Positions 32,296-41,294 of a stretch of DNA of 64,000 bases are shown in pieces. The translations under genes and the position numbers were made by a program. The DNA comes from Pseudomonas arsenicoxydans (GTDB taxonomy: Bacteria; Pseudomonadota; Gammaproteobacteria; Pseudomonadales; Pseudomonadaceae), in the NCBI RefSeq assembly GCF_900103875.1, contig NZ_LT629705.1, positions 1,676,001-1,740,000 on the forward strand. Reading direction: 5' to 3'. The notes under the pieces are model-generated. The model was given only the letters and a program-made list of their open reading frames with translations, had not been told where the DNA came from and did no database searches. How positions within the stretch are numbered: the stretch's first letter is position 1; each line of letters starts with the position of its first letter.

Positions 32296-33288
32296 TCAGT
32301 TCGCCGGTTTCTGCGGATTCAACCAGCCGCGCACTCGACGCACCAATTGCTCTTGCTCCGCCGCGGCATTGCCGGGCAATGCCTTGAGCGATACCTGGCT
32401 GAACGCCGAAGTCTTCAAACGCTTGCTGGCCTGCATCCGCTCCAGCGCCGCGTTGCGGTCCAGTGGTTTGTCCATATAGAAAATGTCTGCCGTCGGCAGC
32501 TTCAGCGTCGGCGTCAATTCAACCAACTCGGGTTTCGCCGCCACTGGCGTCTGCACCGCGACCATCACGAATTTTTCCACTTGCGCTGGTTGCTTCTCGC
32601 TCAGATATCGCGCGGCCCAGTAAGCGCCGGTGCCATGACCCAACACCACAATGCGCCGGGCACTTTGTTGCTCGGCATAGGCAATGGCGGCATCGATACG
32701 GGCGAAGATGCGTTCTGCGTCAGCCTTGGCTTGCTCCTCGGTGGTTTCGGCAATGGCCTTGTCAGCCACCTCCGCTTCGCCGCCGGCAGCTTGCTCGATG
32801 GGGGCCGCCGTGGTCGAGTCCTTGCTGCCGGTTTGCGGCGCCTTGAGCGTTGGCGGCATTTCCACGACGCGTGGCGCAATGGCATCGCTTTGCAGGTCCG
32901 GCAGGGTGATACTCAGGCTGCTCCACTGGGCGTCAGGTAATTTGCGCCGCAATGGAGCGATTACTTGCGGCCAGTCAACGGTTTCGCCAGCGCCCGGGAT
33001 GATAATCACCGCACCTTTGGGCTCGGCGGTATTGGCCGGTTTCCACAGCGCGAGGAAAGTGTCGGCACCGGCTTGCAGTTGTTGCTGTTCCTGAGCAGGG
33101 ATTTTTCGTTCGAGTGCTGTTGCTTCTTCCTGACTACGCTCAAGCAGCGGCTGGCGTTCGAGCGGTTTTTCTCCTGCGGGTTTTTCCGCCGCAGCAGGCG
33201 TCGGATCGGCCGCTTCGACGGAAAAGGCACAAGGCAGGATCAGCGACAGGCACAATGCTGGCAGTGCCAGGCGGTAGACAGGGGGCAT
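32296..33288 (-). CDS. DUF3530 family exported alpha/beta-hydrolase-like protein
   Basis: 330 residues. A signal peptide (LALPALCLSLILPCAFSVEA) precedes an Ala/Glu-rich linker, then an alpha/beta-hydrolase-like core (VIIIPGAGETVDWPQVI; IVVLGHGTGAYWAARYL). At the place of the nucleophile elbow the sequence is GHGTG, so the usual Ser of GxSxG is replaced by Gly and catalysis of the standard type is doubtful. A low-complexity Ala/Glu-rich insertion lies about residues 155-185. Function is unknown. PAO1 has a homologue at the same place. Confidence 0.8.
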   Translation of the reverse strand: MPPVYRLALPALCLSLILPCAFSVEAADPTPAAAEKPAGEKPLERQPLLERSQEEATALERKIPAQEQQQLQAGADTFLALWKPANTAEPKGAVIIIPGAGETVDWPQVIAPLRRKLPDAQWSSLSITLPDLQSDAIAPRVVEMPPTLKAPQTGSKDSTTAAPIEQAAGGEAEVADKAIAETTEEQAKADAERIFARIDAAIAYAEQQSARRIVVLGHGTGAYWAARYLSEKQPAQVEKFVMVAVQTPVAAKPELVELTPTLKLPTADIFYMDKPLDRNAALERMQASKRLKTSAFSQVSLKALPGNAAAEQEQLVRRVRGWLNPQKPAN

Positions 33289-33361
33289 CGGATATTCCAG
33301 GCCAGAAGTTATTCCGGCAGCCTAAAGGGTTGGTCAGTATTTGTCAGTGTGTGGGACTTCA

Positions 33362-35758
33362 ATGATGCGTTTTCGCTGCCTGTGGGTTATCGGCTGTTTG
33401 TGGTTTCCCTTGATCAGTTGGGCTGCCTCCGCGCCAGCGGCGCACGTCGCGCCCTTGTCGGCCCGGCAACAACAGTGGCTGGCAGAGCATGGCGAATTAC
33501 GCGTCGGGCTGGTGTTGCAGGCGCCTTATGCGCAATACGATCGCCGTTTGCAGCGATTGTCCGGGGTTAACGTCGAGTTGATGAAATGGCTGGCCAAGGC
33601 CCTCAAGGTCGAACTGAGCTGGCGCAATTTTCCCGACCTTGAACAATTGGAGGCCGCCGCGCGCGAGGGTGAAATCGACATCGCCCCAGGCCTGACCCAA
33701 ACCCCGGCCAGCCTGAGGCTCTGGCAATTCACCGATCCCTACATGCGCGTACCGCAACTGGTGGTCAGTGACCAGAAAAGCGCCGGCGTGGTGGAGTTGG
33801 AGAAACTCGACAGCCAAATCCGCGTTGCCGTGCGCATGCCAAGCCTCACGGCAGATTATCTGCGCAGCAACTATCCGCATCTGAACCTGCAAGGCGTACC
33901 GATCGAGCGCCAGGCGTTGCAGTTGTTACTGAGTCAGCAGGCCGGTTACGCGATCGTCGATGAGGCGCAGTTGGGGCGTTTGTCCGTTGAGCCCGAGTTC
34001 GCCGGGCTGGTCGTGGTGGGGGACATCGGTTTGCCGCAATTGCTGCGCGTAGCCACGCGCCGGGACTTGCCGGAGTTGGCCGGCATCGTCGAAAGCGCGC
34101 TGCGGGCGATTCCGGCCAAAGACCTGGAGCAACTGCATAATCAATGGCTGCAACCCAAGTACCCGCGTCTGACCGAAACACCGGGATTCTGGCAAAACCT
34201 CTGCCTGCTGATGGCGGTGTTGATGCTGACGAGCATGGCCATTGTGATCTGGCAGCGTCGCCAGCAGCACAGCCTGGAGCAGCGCCTGTTGGCGGCGCGT
34301 GAAGACATTGCCCTGCGTGAAGCCAGCGAAGAGGCGTTGCGCCTGACGCAATTTTCCATCGATCAGAGCACCGTCGGCATCCTCTGGGTCAACTGGGACA
34401 GCCACGTGCGCTACGCCAACCGTGCCGCCGAAACCATGCTCGGTTACCCGGCGGGCGGGATCATTGATCGGCCGCTGATCGACTTCGAACCCGGTTTGCA
34501 TATGGACCGTTGGCTGAACCTGTGGAAGCGTGCGCGGGCCAGCGAAGAAGGGCCGCAGAGCTTCGAAACCAACTGCGTTCGGGCCGATGGCAGCATCCTG
34601 CCGACCGATGTTTCGTTGAGTTTCCTGCGCTTTCGCGACGGCGAATACCTGGTGGTCTACCTCAATGACGTCACTGAACGACGTCGCGCCCTGGCCGCCT
34701 TGCAGGAAAGTGAGGCGCGGTTGCAGGGAATTGCCGCCAACGTTCCGGGACTGGTCTTTCGCCTTGAGCGGGCTCCGGTGACAGGGCAGATCGACTTTGC
34801 CTACATCAGTGAAGGCAGCGAGAGCCTGGTCGGCTATTCGCCGGCCACCCTGGCGCATCGCGACAAAGGCCTGCGCAGCCTGGTACATCCGGACGACAAG
34901 GCCAGCTATCACCAGACCCAGGATCATGCACTGGACACCGACAGTGACTGGTCATGGCAGGGACGAATTCTCACGCGCTCGGGCGAACAGCGTTGGGCCG
35001 AGATCAAGGCCATTACCCGCCGGTTTGAGGATGGCGCCTATGTCTGGGACGGGATTGTCTGGGACATCAGCGAGAGCAAGCGCATCGAACTGGAACTGGC
35101 CAGCTCCCGCGAGCAACTGCGGGAGTTGTCGGCTCACCTGGAGAGCGTGCGGGAAGAGGAAAAGGCCCGCATCGCAAGGGAAGTTCATGACGAATTGGGT
35201 CAGATGTTGACGGTGCTCAAACTGGAAACGTCCATGTGCGAACTGGCCTACGCCCAGCTCGACCCAGGCCTGCATGAACGATTGAACAGCATGAAACGCT
35301 TGATCGCTCAGCTGTTCCAGTTGGTGCGTGATGTGGCGACGGCGCTACGGCCACCGATTCTCGATGCCGGCATCGCCTCGGCCATTGAGTGGCAGGCCCG
35401 GCGATTCGAGGCGCGCACACAGATTCCGTGCCTGGTGCAGGTGCCGGAAAATCTGCCGGTGCTCAGTGATGCCAAGGCGATTGGCCTGTTCCGGATCCTT
35501 CAGGAAGCGCTGACCAATGTCATGCGCCATGCCCAGGCGCATACTGTTGAGCTGACACTGACCCTTGAAGGCGACGAGTTGTGCCTGACCGTCAGCGATG
35601 ATGGCGTAGGATTTGTTCCGGCTACAGGCCGGCCAACGTCCTTTGGCGTAGTGGGCATGCGCGAACGGGTGTTGATCATGGGCGGGCAGTTGTCGCTTGA
35701 GAGTGAACCGGGGGAGGGCACGACGTTGAGCGTGCGTGTTCCGGTGGATAACACCTGA
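33362..35758 (+). CDS. agtS: AgtS-type sensor histidine kinase
   Basis: About 798 residues. The frame is open from TTG 33341, but ATG 33362 or 33365 immediately precedes a signal peptide (RFRCLWVIGCLWFPLISWAA). An SBP_bac_3 periplasmic sensor (about 40-265) is followed by a transmembrane helix (LLMAVLMLTSMAIVIW), two PAS domains (about 330-585), and a NarL-class HisKA_3 kinase with phospho-acceptor His in IAREVHDELGQMLTVLK. The HATPase has ALTNVMRHAQAHTVELTL and VSDDGVGF. In PAO1 AgtSR controls uptake of 4-aminobutyrate and 5-aminovalerate. Only the next gene, a LuxR-type regulator, is needed as partner. Confidence 0.88.
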   Translation: MMRFRCLWVIGCLWFPLISWAASAPAAHVAPLSARQQQWLAEHGELRVGLVLQAPYAQYDRRLQRLSGVNVELMKWLAKALKVELSWRNFPDLEQLEAAAREGEIDIAPGLTQTPASLRLWQFTDPYMRVPQLVVSDQKSAGVVELEKLDSQIRVAVRMPSLTADYLRSNYPHLNLQGVPIERQALQLLLSQQAGYAIVDEAQLGRLSVEPEFAGLVVVGDIGLPQLLRVATRRDLPELAGIVESALRAIPAKDLEQLHNQWLQPKYPRLTETPGFWQNLCLLMAVLMLTSMAIVIWQRRQQHSLEQRLLAAREDIALREASEEALRLTQFSIDQSTVGILWVNWDSHVRYANRAAETMLGYPAGGIIDRPLIDFEPGLHMDRWLNLWKRARASEEGPQSFETNCVRADGSILPTDVSLSFLRFRDGEYLVVYLNDVTERRRALAALQESEARLQGIAANVPGLVFRLERAPVTGQIDFAYISEGSESLVGYSPATLAHRDKGLRSLVHPDDKASYHQTQDHALDTDSDWSWQGRILTRSGEQRWAEIKAITRRFEDGAYVWDGIVWDISESKRIELELASSREQLRELSAHLESVREEEKARIAREVHDELGQMLTVLKLETSMCELAYAQLDPGLHERLNSMKRLIAQLFQLVRDVATALRPPILDAGIASAIEWQARRFEARTQIPCLVQVPENLPVLSDAKAIGLFRILQEALTNVMRHAQAHTVELTLTLEGDELCLTVSDDGVGFVPATGRPTSFGVVGMRERVLIMGGQLSLESEPGEGTTLSVRVPVDNT

Positions 35759-35810
35759 TGGTTTTGTGTTGATTGAGCTGGCGCGATAGGTCTTGAACCT
35801 GGAGAAGAAC

Positions 35811-36440
35811 GTGATCCGTGTACTGGTAGCCGAAGACCACACCATCGTCCGTGAGGGCATCAAGCAGCTGATTGGCCTGGCCAAGGATTTGCTGGTGGTG
35901 GGGGAGGCGAGCAATGGTGAACAACTGCTCGAAACCTTGCGTCATGTGCCCTGCGAGGTGGTGTTGCTGGACATCTCGATGCCCGGGGTCAATGGCCTGG
36001 AGGCGATTCCACGGATTCGCGCGCTGAACAATCCCCCGGCGATCCTGGTGCTGTCGATGCACGATGAAGCGCAAATGGCCGCCCGGGCACTGAAGGTCGG
36101 CGCTGCGGGTTATGCGACCAAGGACAGCGATCCGGCATTGCTGCTGACCGCGATCCGCAAAGTCGCGGCGGGCGGGCGCTACATCGACCCGGACCTGGCT
36201 GACCGTATGGTCTTCGAAGTCGGCCTGACCGATTCGCGTCCGTTGCACTCCTTATTGTCGGAGCGCGAGTTTTCGGTGTTCGAGCGCCTGGCCCAGGGCG
36301 CCAACGTCAACGACATCGCCCAGCAACTGGCCTTGAGCAGCAAGACCATCAGCACCCACAAGGCGCGTCTGATGCAGAAGCTCAACATCACTTCCTTGGC
36401 GGAACTGGTGAAATACGCGATGGAACACAAACTCCTCTAG
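35811..36440 (+). CDS. agtR: AgtR-type response regulator (NarL/LuxR family)
   Basis: 209 residues from GTG 35811 (frame open to a TTG at 35793; GGAG at 35801-35804 fits the GTG). Receiver domain: VAEDHTIVREG and the phospho-acceptor Asp in VVLLDISMPGVNGLEAI. C-terminal LuxR HTH: LAQGANVNDIAQQLALSSKT. The partner of AgtS; a candidate target palindrome sits upstream of agtA (36663-36678). Confidence 0.88.
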   Translation: MIRVLVAEDHTIVREGIKQLIGLAKDLLVVGEASNGEQLLETLRHVPCEVVLLDISMPGVNGLEAIPRIRALNNPPAILVLSMHDEAQMAARALKVGAAGYATKDSDPALLLTAIRKVAAGGRYIDPDLADRMVFEVGLTDSRPLHSLLSEREFSVFERLAQGANVNDIAQQLALSSKTISTHKARLMQKLNITSLAELVKYAMEHKLL

Positions 36441-36457
36441 ATTTGCACGCGCCCCAG

Positions 36458-36551
36458 GTAGGAGCTGTCGAGTGAAATGAGGCTGCGATCTTTTGCTTTC
36501 TAAAGATCAACATCAAAAGATCGCAGCCTCGTTTCACTCGACAGCTCCTAC
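36458..36551. repeat. Long inverted repeat, copy 1 (38-bp arms)
   Basis: Arms 36458-36495 and 36514-36551 are complementary over 38 nt with one mismatch, separated by 18 nt. The core reads GAGGCTGCGATCTTTTG. A second copy lies at 41295-41400, on the other side of the agt operon. It could form a very stable RNA hairpin or cruciform. Confidence 0.9.
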
Positions 36552-36662
36552 AGGCTTTTGGACGGGCATATCCATTTGCGACACCCCGCGACTCCGATCT
36601 TGCCTGTCCTTGCGGCTTGCAGCTGACCGCCTGCCGCGCGTTTGCCAAAACGCGCCATCCTT

Positions 36663-36678
36663 GTAGGGCAATCCCTAC
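36663..36678. promoter_or_regulatory. Palindrome GTAGGG-N4-CCCTAC upstream of agtA, candidate AgtR site
   Basis: A perfect 6+4+6 palindrome about 110-125 nt upstream of the agtA start. NarL-family regulators commonly bind such sites. Assignment to AgtR is inference from location. Confidence 0.4.
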
Positions 36679-36788
36679 CCCCAACCTTCCATATGGCTGA
36701 GGCGATTCTCTCCTGCGCCCCGATTTGCGTGCTCCCCGGCGTCCACTAGGCTTAGTCCACAGCAGTCATCAATAACAAAGGTGTGGGT

Positions 36789-37913
36789 ATGAGCCAGGTC
36801 GATTCAAGTACAGGGGCCAATGACATTCTGGTCAGCTTTCGTGGAGTGCAGAAGAGCTACGACGGCGAGAACCTGATCGTCAAAGACCTCAACCTGGATA
36901 TTCGCAAAGGCGAATTCCTCACCTTGCTCGGGCCGTCCGGTTCCGGCAAGACCACCAGCCTGATGATGCTCGCCGGTTTTGAAACACCGACCGCCGGCGA
37001 AATCCTGCTGGCCGGACGCGCCATCAACAATGTGCCGCCGCACAAGCGCGATATCGGCATGGTGTTCCAGAACTACGCCTTGTTCCCGCACATGACGGTC
37101 GCCGAGAACCTGGCATTCCCGCTGACCGTGCGCGGCTTGAACAAGAGCGACGTCAGTGACCGGGTCAAGCGTGTCCTGAGCATGGTCCAGCTCGACACCT
37201 TCGCCCAGCGTTATCCGGCCCAACTGTCCGGCGGTCAGCAACAGCGTGTGGCCTTGGCCCGTGCGTTGGTGTTCGAACCGCAACTGGTGCTGATGGACGA
37301 ACCGCTCGGCGCACTCGATAAACAACTGCGCGAACACATGCAGATGGAGATCAAGCACCTGCACCAGCGCCTCGGCGTGACCGTGGTCTACGTGACCCAC
37401 GACCAGGGCGAAGCCTTGACCATGTCCGACCGTGTGGCGGTGTTCCATCAGGGCGAAATCCAGCAGATCGCTCCGCCGCGCACCCTCTATGAAGAGCCAA
37501 AGAACACCTTCGTCGCCAACTTCATCGGCGAGAACAACCGTCTCAACGGGCGCTTGCACAGCCAGACGGGCGACCGTTGCATCGTTGAACTCGGTCGCGG
37601 TGAAAAAGTTGAAGCGCTGGCGGTCAATGTCGGCAAGACCGGCGAGCCGGTCACGCTGTCGATCCGCCCGGAACGCGTGAGCCTCAACGGTTCGAGCGAG
37701 TCCTGCGTCAACCGCTTCTCCGGGCGGGTGGCGGAATTCATCTATCTGGGCGACCACGTCCGGGTTCGTCTGGAAGTCTGCGGCAAGACCGACTTCTTTG
37801 TGAAACAACCGATTGCCGAGCTCGATCCCGCGCTCGCCGTCGGCGACGTGGTACCGCTTGGCTGGCAGGTCGAACACGTTCGCGCGCTCGACCCACTTCT
37901 AGAGGCGCATTAA
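36789..37913 (+). CDS. agtA: ABC transporter ATP-binding protein (AgtA/PotA type)
   Basis: 374 residues from ATG 36789 (AAAGG 7 nt before; a GTG at 36783 is in frame). Walker A GPSGSGKTTSLMMLAG, Q-loop VFQNYALFPHMTV, signature LSGGQQQRVALARAL, Walker B LVLMDEPLGALDK, and H-loop VTHDQGEALTMSD. The C-terminal TOBE-like region (FANFIGENNRLNG onwards) is typical of PotA-type importers. With agtB, agtC and agtD it forms an importer; PAO1 uses it for 4-aminobutyrate and 5-aminovalerate. 48 nt precede agtB. Confidence 0.92.
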   Translation: MSQVDSSTGANDILVSFRGVQKSYDGENLIVKDLNLDIRKGEFLTLLGPSGSGKTTSLMMLAGFETPTAGEILLAGRAINNVPPHKRDIGMVFQNYALFPHMTVAENLAFPLTVRGLNKSDVSDRVKRVLSMVQLDTFAQRYPAQLSGGQQQRVALARALVFEPQLVLMDEPLGALDKQLREHMQMEIKHLHQRLGVTVVYVTHDQGEALTMSDRVAVFHQGEIQQIAPPRTLYEEPKNTFVANFIGENNRLNGRLHSQTGDRCIVELGRGEKVEALAVNVGKTGEPVTLSIRPERVSLNGSSESCVNRFSGRVAEFIYLGDHVRVRLEVCGKTDFFVKQPIAELDPALAVGDVVPLGWQVEHVRALDPLLEAH

Positions 37914-37960
37914 TCGCCCCGGCTACACCAACACCAACCTGCACGTGGAGAGAACAATAA

Positions 37961-39004
37961 ATGTTGAGATCCCTGAAATTAACCGCTTTGGTCATGGGCA
38001 TGATCGGTGCGGCACACGCGATGGCGGCGGGCCCGGACCTGACCGTGGTGTCCTTTGGCGGGGCGAACAAGGCCGCGCAGGCCAAAGCGTTCTACGCACC
38101 GTGGGAAGCGGCAGGCAACGGCAAGATCGTGGCGGGCGAGTACAACGGTGAGATGGCCAAGGTCAAAGCCATGGTCGACACCAAGAGCGTGTCCTGGGAC
38201 CTGGTAGAAGTTGAATCGCCAGAACTGTCCCGTGGTTGCGATGAAGACATGTTCGAGCAGCTGGATCCGAAGTTGTTCGGCAAATCCGAAGACTACGTCA
38301 AAGGCGCTATTCAGCCGTGCGGCGTGGGTTTCTTCGTGTGGTCGACCGTGTTGGCCTACAACGCCGACAAACTGGCATCGGCACCGACCAGCTGGGTGGA
38401 TTTCTGGGATACCAAGAAATTCCCGGGTAAACGTGGCCTGCGCAAAGGCGCCAAATACACCCTGGAATTCGCTTTGATGGCCGACGGCGTTGCGCCCAAA
38501 GACGTCTACAAAGTGCTGGCTGGCAAAGACGGCCAGGACCGCGCGTTCAAGAAGCTCGATGAACTCAAGCCAAACATCCAGTGGTGGGAAGCCGGCGCAC
38601 AGCCGCCGCAATACCTCGCTTCCGGTGACGTGGTCATGAGCTCGGCCTACAACGGCCGGATCGCTGCCGTGCAGAAAGAAAGCAACCTGAAAGTCGTGTG
38701 GAATGGCGGCATCTACGACTTCGACGCATGGGCAATCCCGAAAGGTCTGGACAAGGCACGCGCTGAAGCGGCGAAGAAATTCATCGCCTTCTCGGTGATG
38801 CCGCAGCAGCAGAAGACCTACTCGGAAAACATCGCCTACGGCCCGGCCAACACCCAAGCCGTACCGTTGCTGGCCAAGGATGTCCTGAAAGACATGCCAA
38901 CCACCCCGGAAAACATCGCCAACCAGGTGCAGATCGACGTCAGCTTCTGGGCTGATAACGGCGAGCAACTGGAGCAGCGCTTCAATTCCTGGGCTGCCAA
39001 GTAA
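37961..39004 (+). CDS. agtB: ABC transporter periplasmic substrate-binding protein (AgtB)
   Basis: 347 residues with a signal peptide (KLTALVMGMIGAAHAMA) and a PotD-like spermidine/putrescine-type binding fold: LTVVSFGGANKAAQAKAFYA, then MVDTKSVSWDLVEVES, SSAYNGRIAAVQKESNLK and WAIPKGLDKARAEAAKKFI. Substrate by context: short omega-amino acids. A structured repeat follows before agtC. Confidence 0.9.
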   Translation: MLRSLKLTALVMGMIGAAHAMAAGPDLTVVSFGGANKAAQAKAFYAPWEAAGNGKIVAGEYNGEMAKVKAMVDTKSVSWDLVEVESPELSRGCDEDMFEQLDPKLFGKSEDYVKGAIQPCGVGFFVWSTVLAYNADKLASAPTSWVDFWDTKKFPGKRGLRKGAKYTLEFALMADGVAPKDVYKVLAGKDGQDRAFKKLDELKPNIQWWEAGAQPPQYLASGDVVMSSAYNGRIAAVQKESNLKVVWNGGIYDFDAWAIPKGLDKARAEAAKKFIAFSVMPQQQKTYSENIAYGPANTQAVPLLAKDVLKDMPTTPENIANQVQIDVSFWADNGEQLEQRFNSWAAK

Positions 39005-39035
39005 GCACGTCACACAGGACGACGGTTCACCGGAT

Positions 39036-39138
39036 GATCGTTCCCACGCTGTGCGTGGGAATGCCGCCCGGGACGCTCCGCGTCCCTGTGACGCAGAGCG
39101 TCACTGGATGCGTCCCCACGCAGAGCGTGGGAACGATC
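39036..39138. repeat. Array of four small hairpins between agtB and agtC
   Basis: Outer arms GATCGTTCCCACGC (39036-39049) and GCGTGGGAACGATC (39125-39138) are exact complements. Inside are four stem-loops with 3-nt loops: 39041-39061, 39070-39086, 39088-39104 and 39115-39131, each with a GACGC- or CACGC-type stem. It lies inside a transcription unit, as REP elements do between malE and malF. Confidence 0.9.
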
Positions 39139-39202
39139 AGTACCAAAAGTTCGAGGCGGCGTTTGCCGCCTCTGTAACGATCAAAGATTTCCGGAGTACG
39201 CC

Positions 39203-40450
39203 ATGGCCACCGCCATTCCCCTGAACGCGGGCACTGACCCCACCTTGAAGCAGCGGCTCAAGCACGCCGAGCGGATCAACCGCTGGAAGGCACAGGCCTT
39301 GATTGCGCCCTTGGTGCTGTTTCTGTTGCTGGTGTTCCTGGTGCCCATCGTGGCGCTGCTCTACAAAAGCGTTGGTAACCCGGAAGTGGTCGGCGGCATG
39401 CCGCGCACCGTGGCGGCCATCGCCAGCTGGGACGGCCGTGGCCTGCCCGCTGAACCGGTTTACAAAGCGGCCAGCGAAGACCTCGCCGAAGCCCGCAAGA
39501 ATCAGACCCTGGGCGATCTGTCCAAACGCTTGAACATGGAGTTGGCCGGCTACCGCAGCCTGCTGACCAAAACCGCACGTGCCTTGCCGTTCGCCACTGA
39601 GCCGGCCTCTTATAAAGAAGCGCTCGAAGGTCTCGACGAGCGCTGGGGTGACCCGGCCTATTGGCAAGCGGTGCGTCGCAACACCAGCAGCATCACGCCG
39701 TACTACTTGCTGGCGGCGGTCGATCACCGCATCGACGACCTCGGCGAACTCGCCCCGGCCACGCCGGACCAAGCGATCTACCTCGATATCTTCGCCCGCA
39801 CCTTCTGGATGGGCCTGGTCATCACCGTGATCTGCCTGTTACTGGCCTATCCGCTGGCCTACCTGCTGGCGAACTTGCCATCGCGTCAAAGCAACCTGCT
39901 GATGATTCTGGTGCTGCTGCCGTTCTGGACCTCGATCCTGGTGCGGGTGGCCGCGTGGATCGTGTTACTGCAATCGGGAGGCTTGATCAACAGCGGCCTG
40001 ATGGCGATGGGCATCATCGATAAGCCGCTGGAGTTGGTGTTCAACCGCACCGGGGTCTACATCTCCATGGTGCACATCCTGCTGCCGTTCATGATTCTGC
40101 CGATCTACAGCGTGATGAAAGGCATCTCGCCGACCTACATGCGCGCCGCGATTTCCCTCGGTTGCCACCCGTTCGCGAGCTTCTGGCGGGTTTACTTCCC
40201 GCAGACCTATGCCGGTGTCGGCGCCGGTTGCCTGTTGGTGTTCATCCTCGCGATTGGTTACTACATCACCCCAGCGTTGCTGGGCAGCCCGAACGATCAG
40301 ATGGTCAGTTACTTCGTCGCTTTCTACACCAACACCAGTATCAACTGGGGCATGGCGACCGCACTCGGTGGGCTGCTGCTGTTGGCGACTGTGGTGCTTT
40401 ATCTGATTTACAGCTGGCTGGTGGGCGCCAGTCGCCTGCGCCTGAGCTAA
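39203..40450 (+). CDS. agtC: ABC transporter permease (AgtC) with long periplasmic insertion
   Basis: 415 residues against about 290 for a typical PotB-type permease. After TM1 (LIAPLVLFLLLVFLVPIVAL) an insertion of about 130-140 hydrophilic residues (about 60-190) precedes TM2 (FWMGLVITVICLLLAYPLA). The binding-protein-dependent-transport loop is YMRAAISLGCHPFASFWRV. The insertion has no motif I recognise; it may contact AgtB. CCGGAG precedes ATG 39203. agtD follows after 12 nt. Confidence 0.9.
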   Translation: MATAIPLNAGTDPTLKQRLKHAERINRWKAQALIAPLVLFLLLVFLVPIVALLYKSVGNPEVVGGMPRTVAAIASWDGRGLPAEPVYKAASEDLAEARKNQTLGDLSKRLNMELAGYRSLLTKTARALPFATEPASYKEALEGLDERWGDPAYWQAVRRNTSSITPYYLLAAVDHRIDDLGELAPATPDQAIYLDIFARTFWMGLVITVICLLLAYPLAYLLANLPSRQSNLLMILVLLPFWTSILVRVAAWIVLLQSGGLINSGLMAMGIIDKPLELVFNRTGVYISMVHILLPFMILPIYSVMKGISPTYMRAAISLGCHPFASFWRVYFPQTYAGVGAGCLLVFILAIGYYITPALLGSPNDQMVSYFVAFYTNTSINWGMATALGGLLLLATVVLYLIYSWLVGASRLRLS

Positions 40451-40462
40451 GGGGAGAATGAA

Positions 40463-41287
40463 ATGCTGAGTCCTTATATGTCGCCCATTGAACGGGTGTG
40501 GTTCTACAGCTTGCGGATTCTCTGCGGCCTGGTTCTGCTGTTCCTGATTCTGCCGGTGTTGGTGATCATTCCGCTGTCGTTCAACTCCGGCAGCTTCCTG
40601 GTGTACCCGCTGCAAGGTTTTTCGCTGCACTGGTATCAGGACTTCTTCGCTTCGGCTGAATGGATGCGTTCGCTGAAGAACAGCATCATCGTTGCCCCGG
40701 CCGCGACAGTGCTGGCGATGGTCTTCGGTACGCTGGCGGCGATCGGCCTGACCCGCGGCGACTTCCCCGGCAAGGCGCTGGTCATGGCGCTGGTGATTTC
40801 GCCGATGGTGGTGCCGGTGGTGATCATCGGTGTGGCGAGTTATCTGTTTTTTGCCCCGCTGGGGTTGGGTAACAGCTTCTTCTCGCTGATCGTGGTGCAT
40901 GCGGTGCTGGGTGTGCCGTTCGTGATCATCACCGTGTCGGCCACGTTGCAGGGCTTTAACCAGAACCTGGTGCGCGCCGCTGCCAGCCTCGGTGCTTCGC
41001 CCCTGACGGCGTTCCGCCGGGTGACGTTGCCGCTGATTGCGCCGGGTGTGATCTCGGGTGCGCTGTTTGCCTTCGCAACGTCGTTCGATGAAGTGGTGGT
41101 GACGCTGTTCCTCGCAGGTCCCGAACAAGCGACCTTGCCTCGGCAGATGTTCAGCGGCATCCGTGAAAACCTCAGCCCGACTATCGCCGCCGCTGCAACG
41201 CTGTTGATCGCTTTCTCGGTGATCTTGCTGCTGACCCTGGAATGGCTGCGTGGCCGCAGCGAGAAACTGCGCACCGCCCAGGTCTGA
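40463..41287 (+). CDS. agtD: ABC transporter permease (AgtD)
   Basis: 274 residues, PotC type: TM1 LCGLVLLFLILPVLVIIPLSF; the ATPase-contact loop is RAAASLGASPLTAFRRVTLP; final TM TLLIAFSVILLLTLEWL. GGGGAG precedes ATG 40463. Last gene of the agtABCD operon; followed by a long inverted repeat and then an alcohol dehydrogenase gene. Confidence 0.92.
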   Translation: MLSPYMSPIERVWFYSLRILCGLVLLFLILPVLVIIPLSFNSGSFLVYPLQGFSLHWYQDFFASAEWMRSLKNSIIVAPAATVLAMVFGTLAAIGLTRGDFPGKALVMALVISPMVVPVVIIGVASYLFFAPLGLGNSFFSLIVVHAVLGVPFVIITVSATLQGFNQNLVRAAASLGASPLTAFRRVTLPLIAPGVISGALFAFATSFDEVVVTLFLAGPEQATLPRQMFSGIRENLSPTIAAAATLLIAFSVILLLTLEWLRGRSEKLRTAQV

Positions 41288-41294
41288 CCCAGTC

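Larger units (their letters stand above)
36441..36788. other. Non-coding region between agtR and agtA
   Basis: About 348 nt. It holds a long inverted repeat (36458-36551, described separately), a candidate regulator palindrome (36663-36678), and AAAGG 7 nt before the agtA ATG. The PAO1 equivalent has an extra periplasmic-binding-protein gene here, which this genome lacks at this site. Confidence 0.6.

Noticed and set aside
39036..39138. CRISPR array
   Set aside because: Repeats are short hairpins of uneven spacing without unique spacers of regular length, and no cas gene is present.
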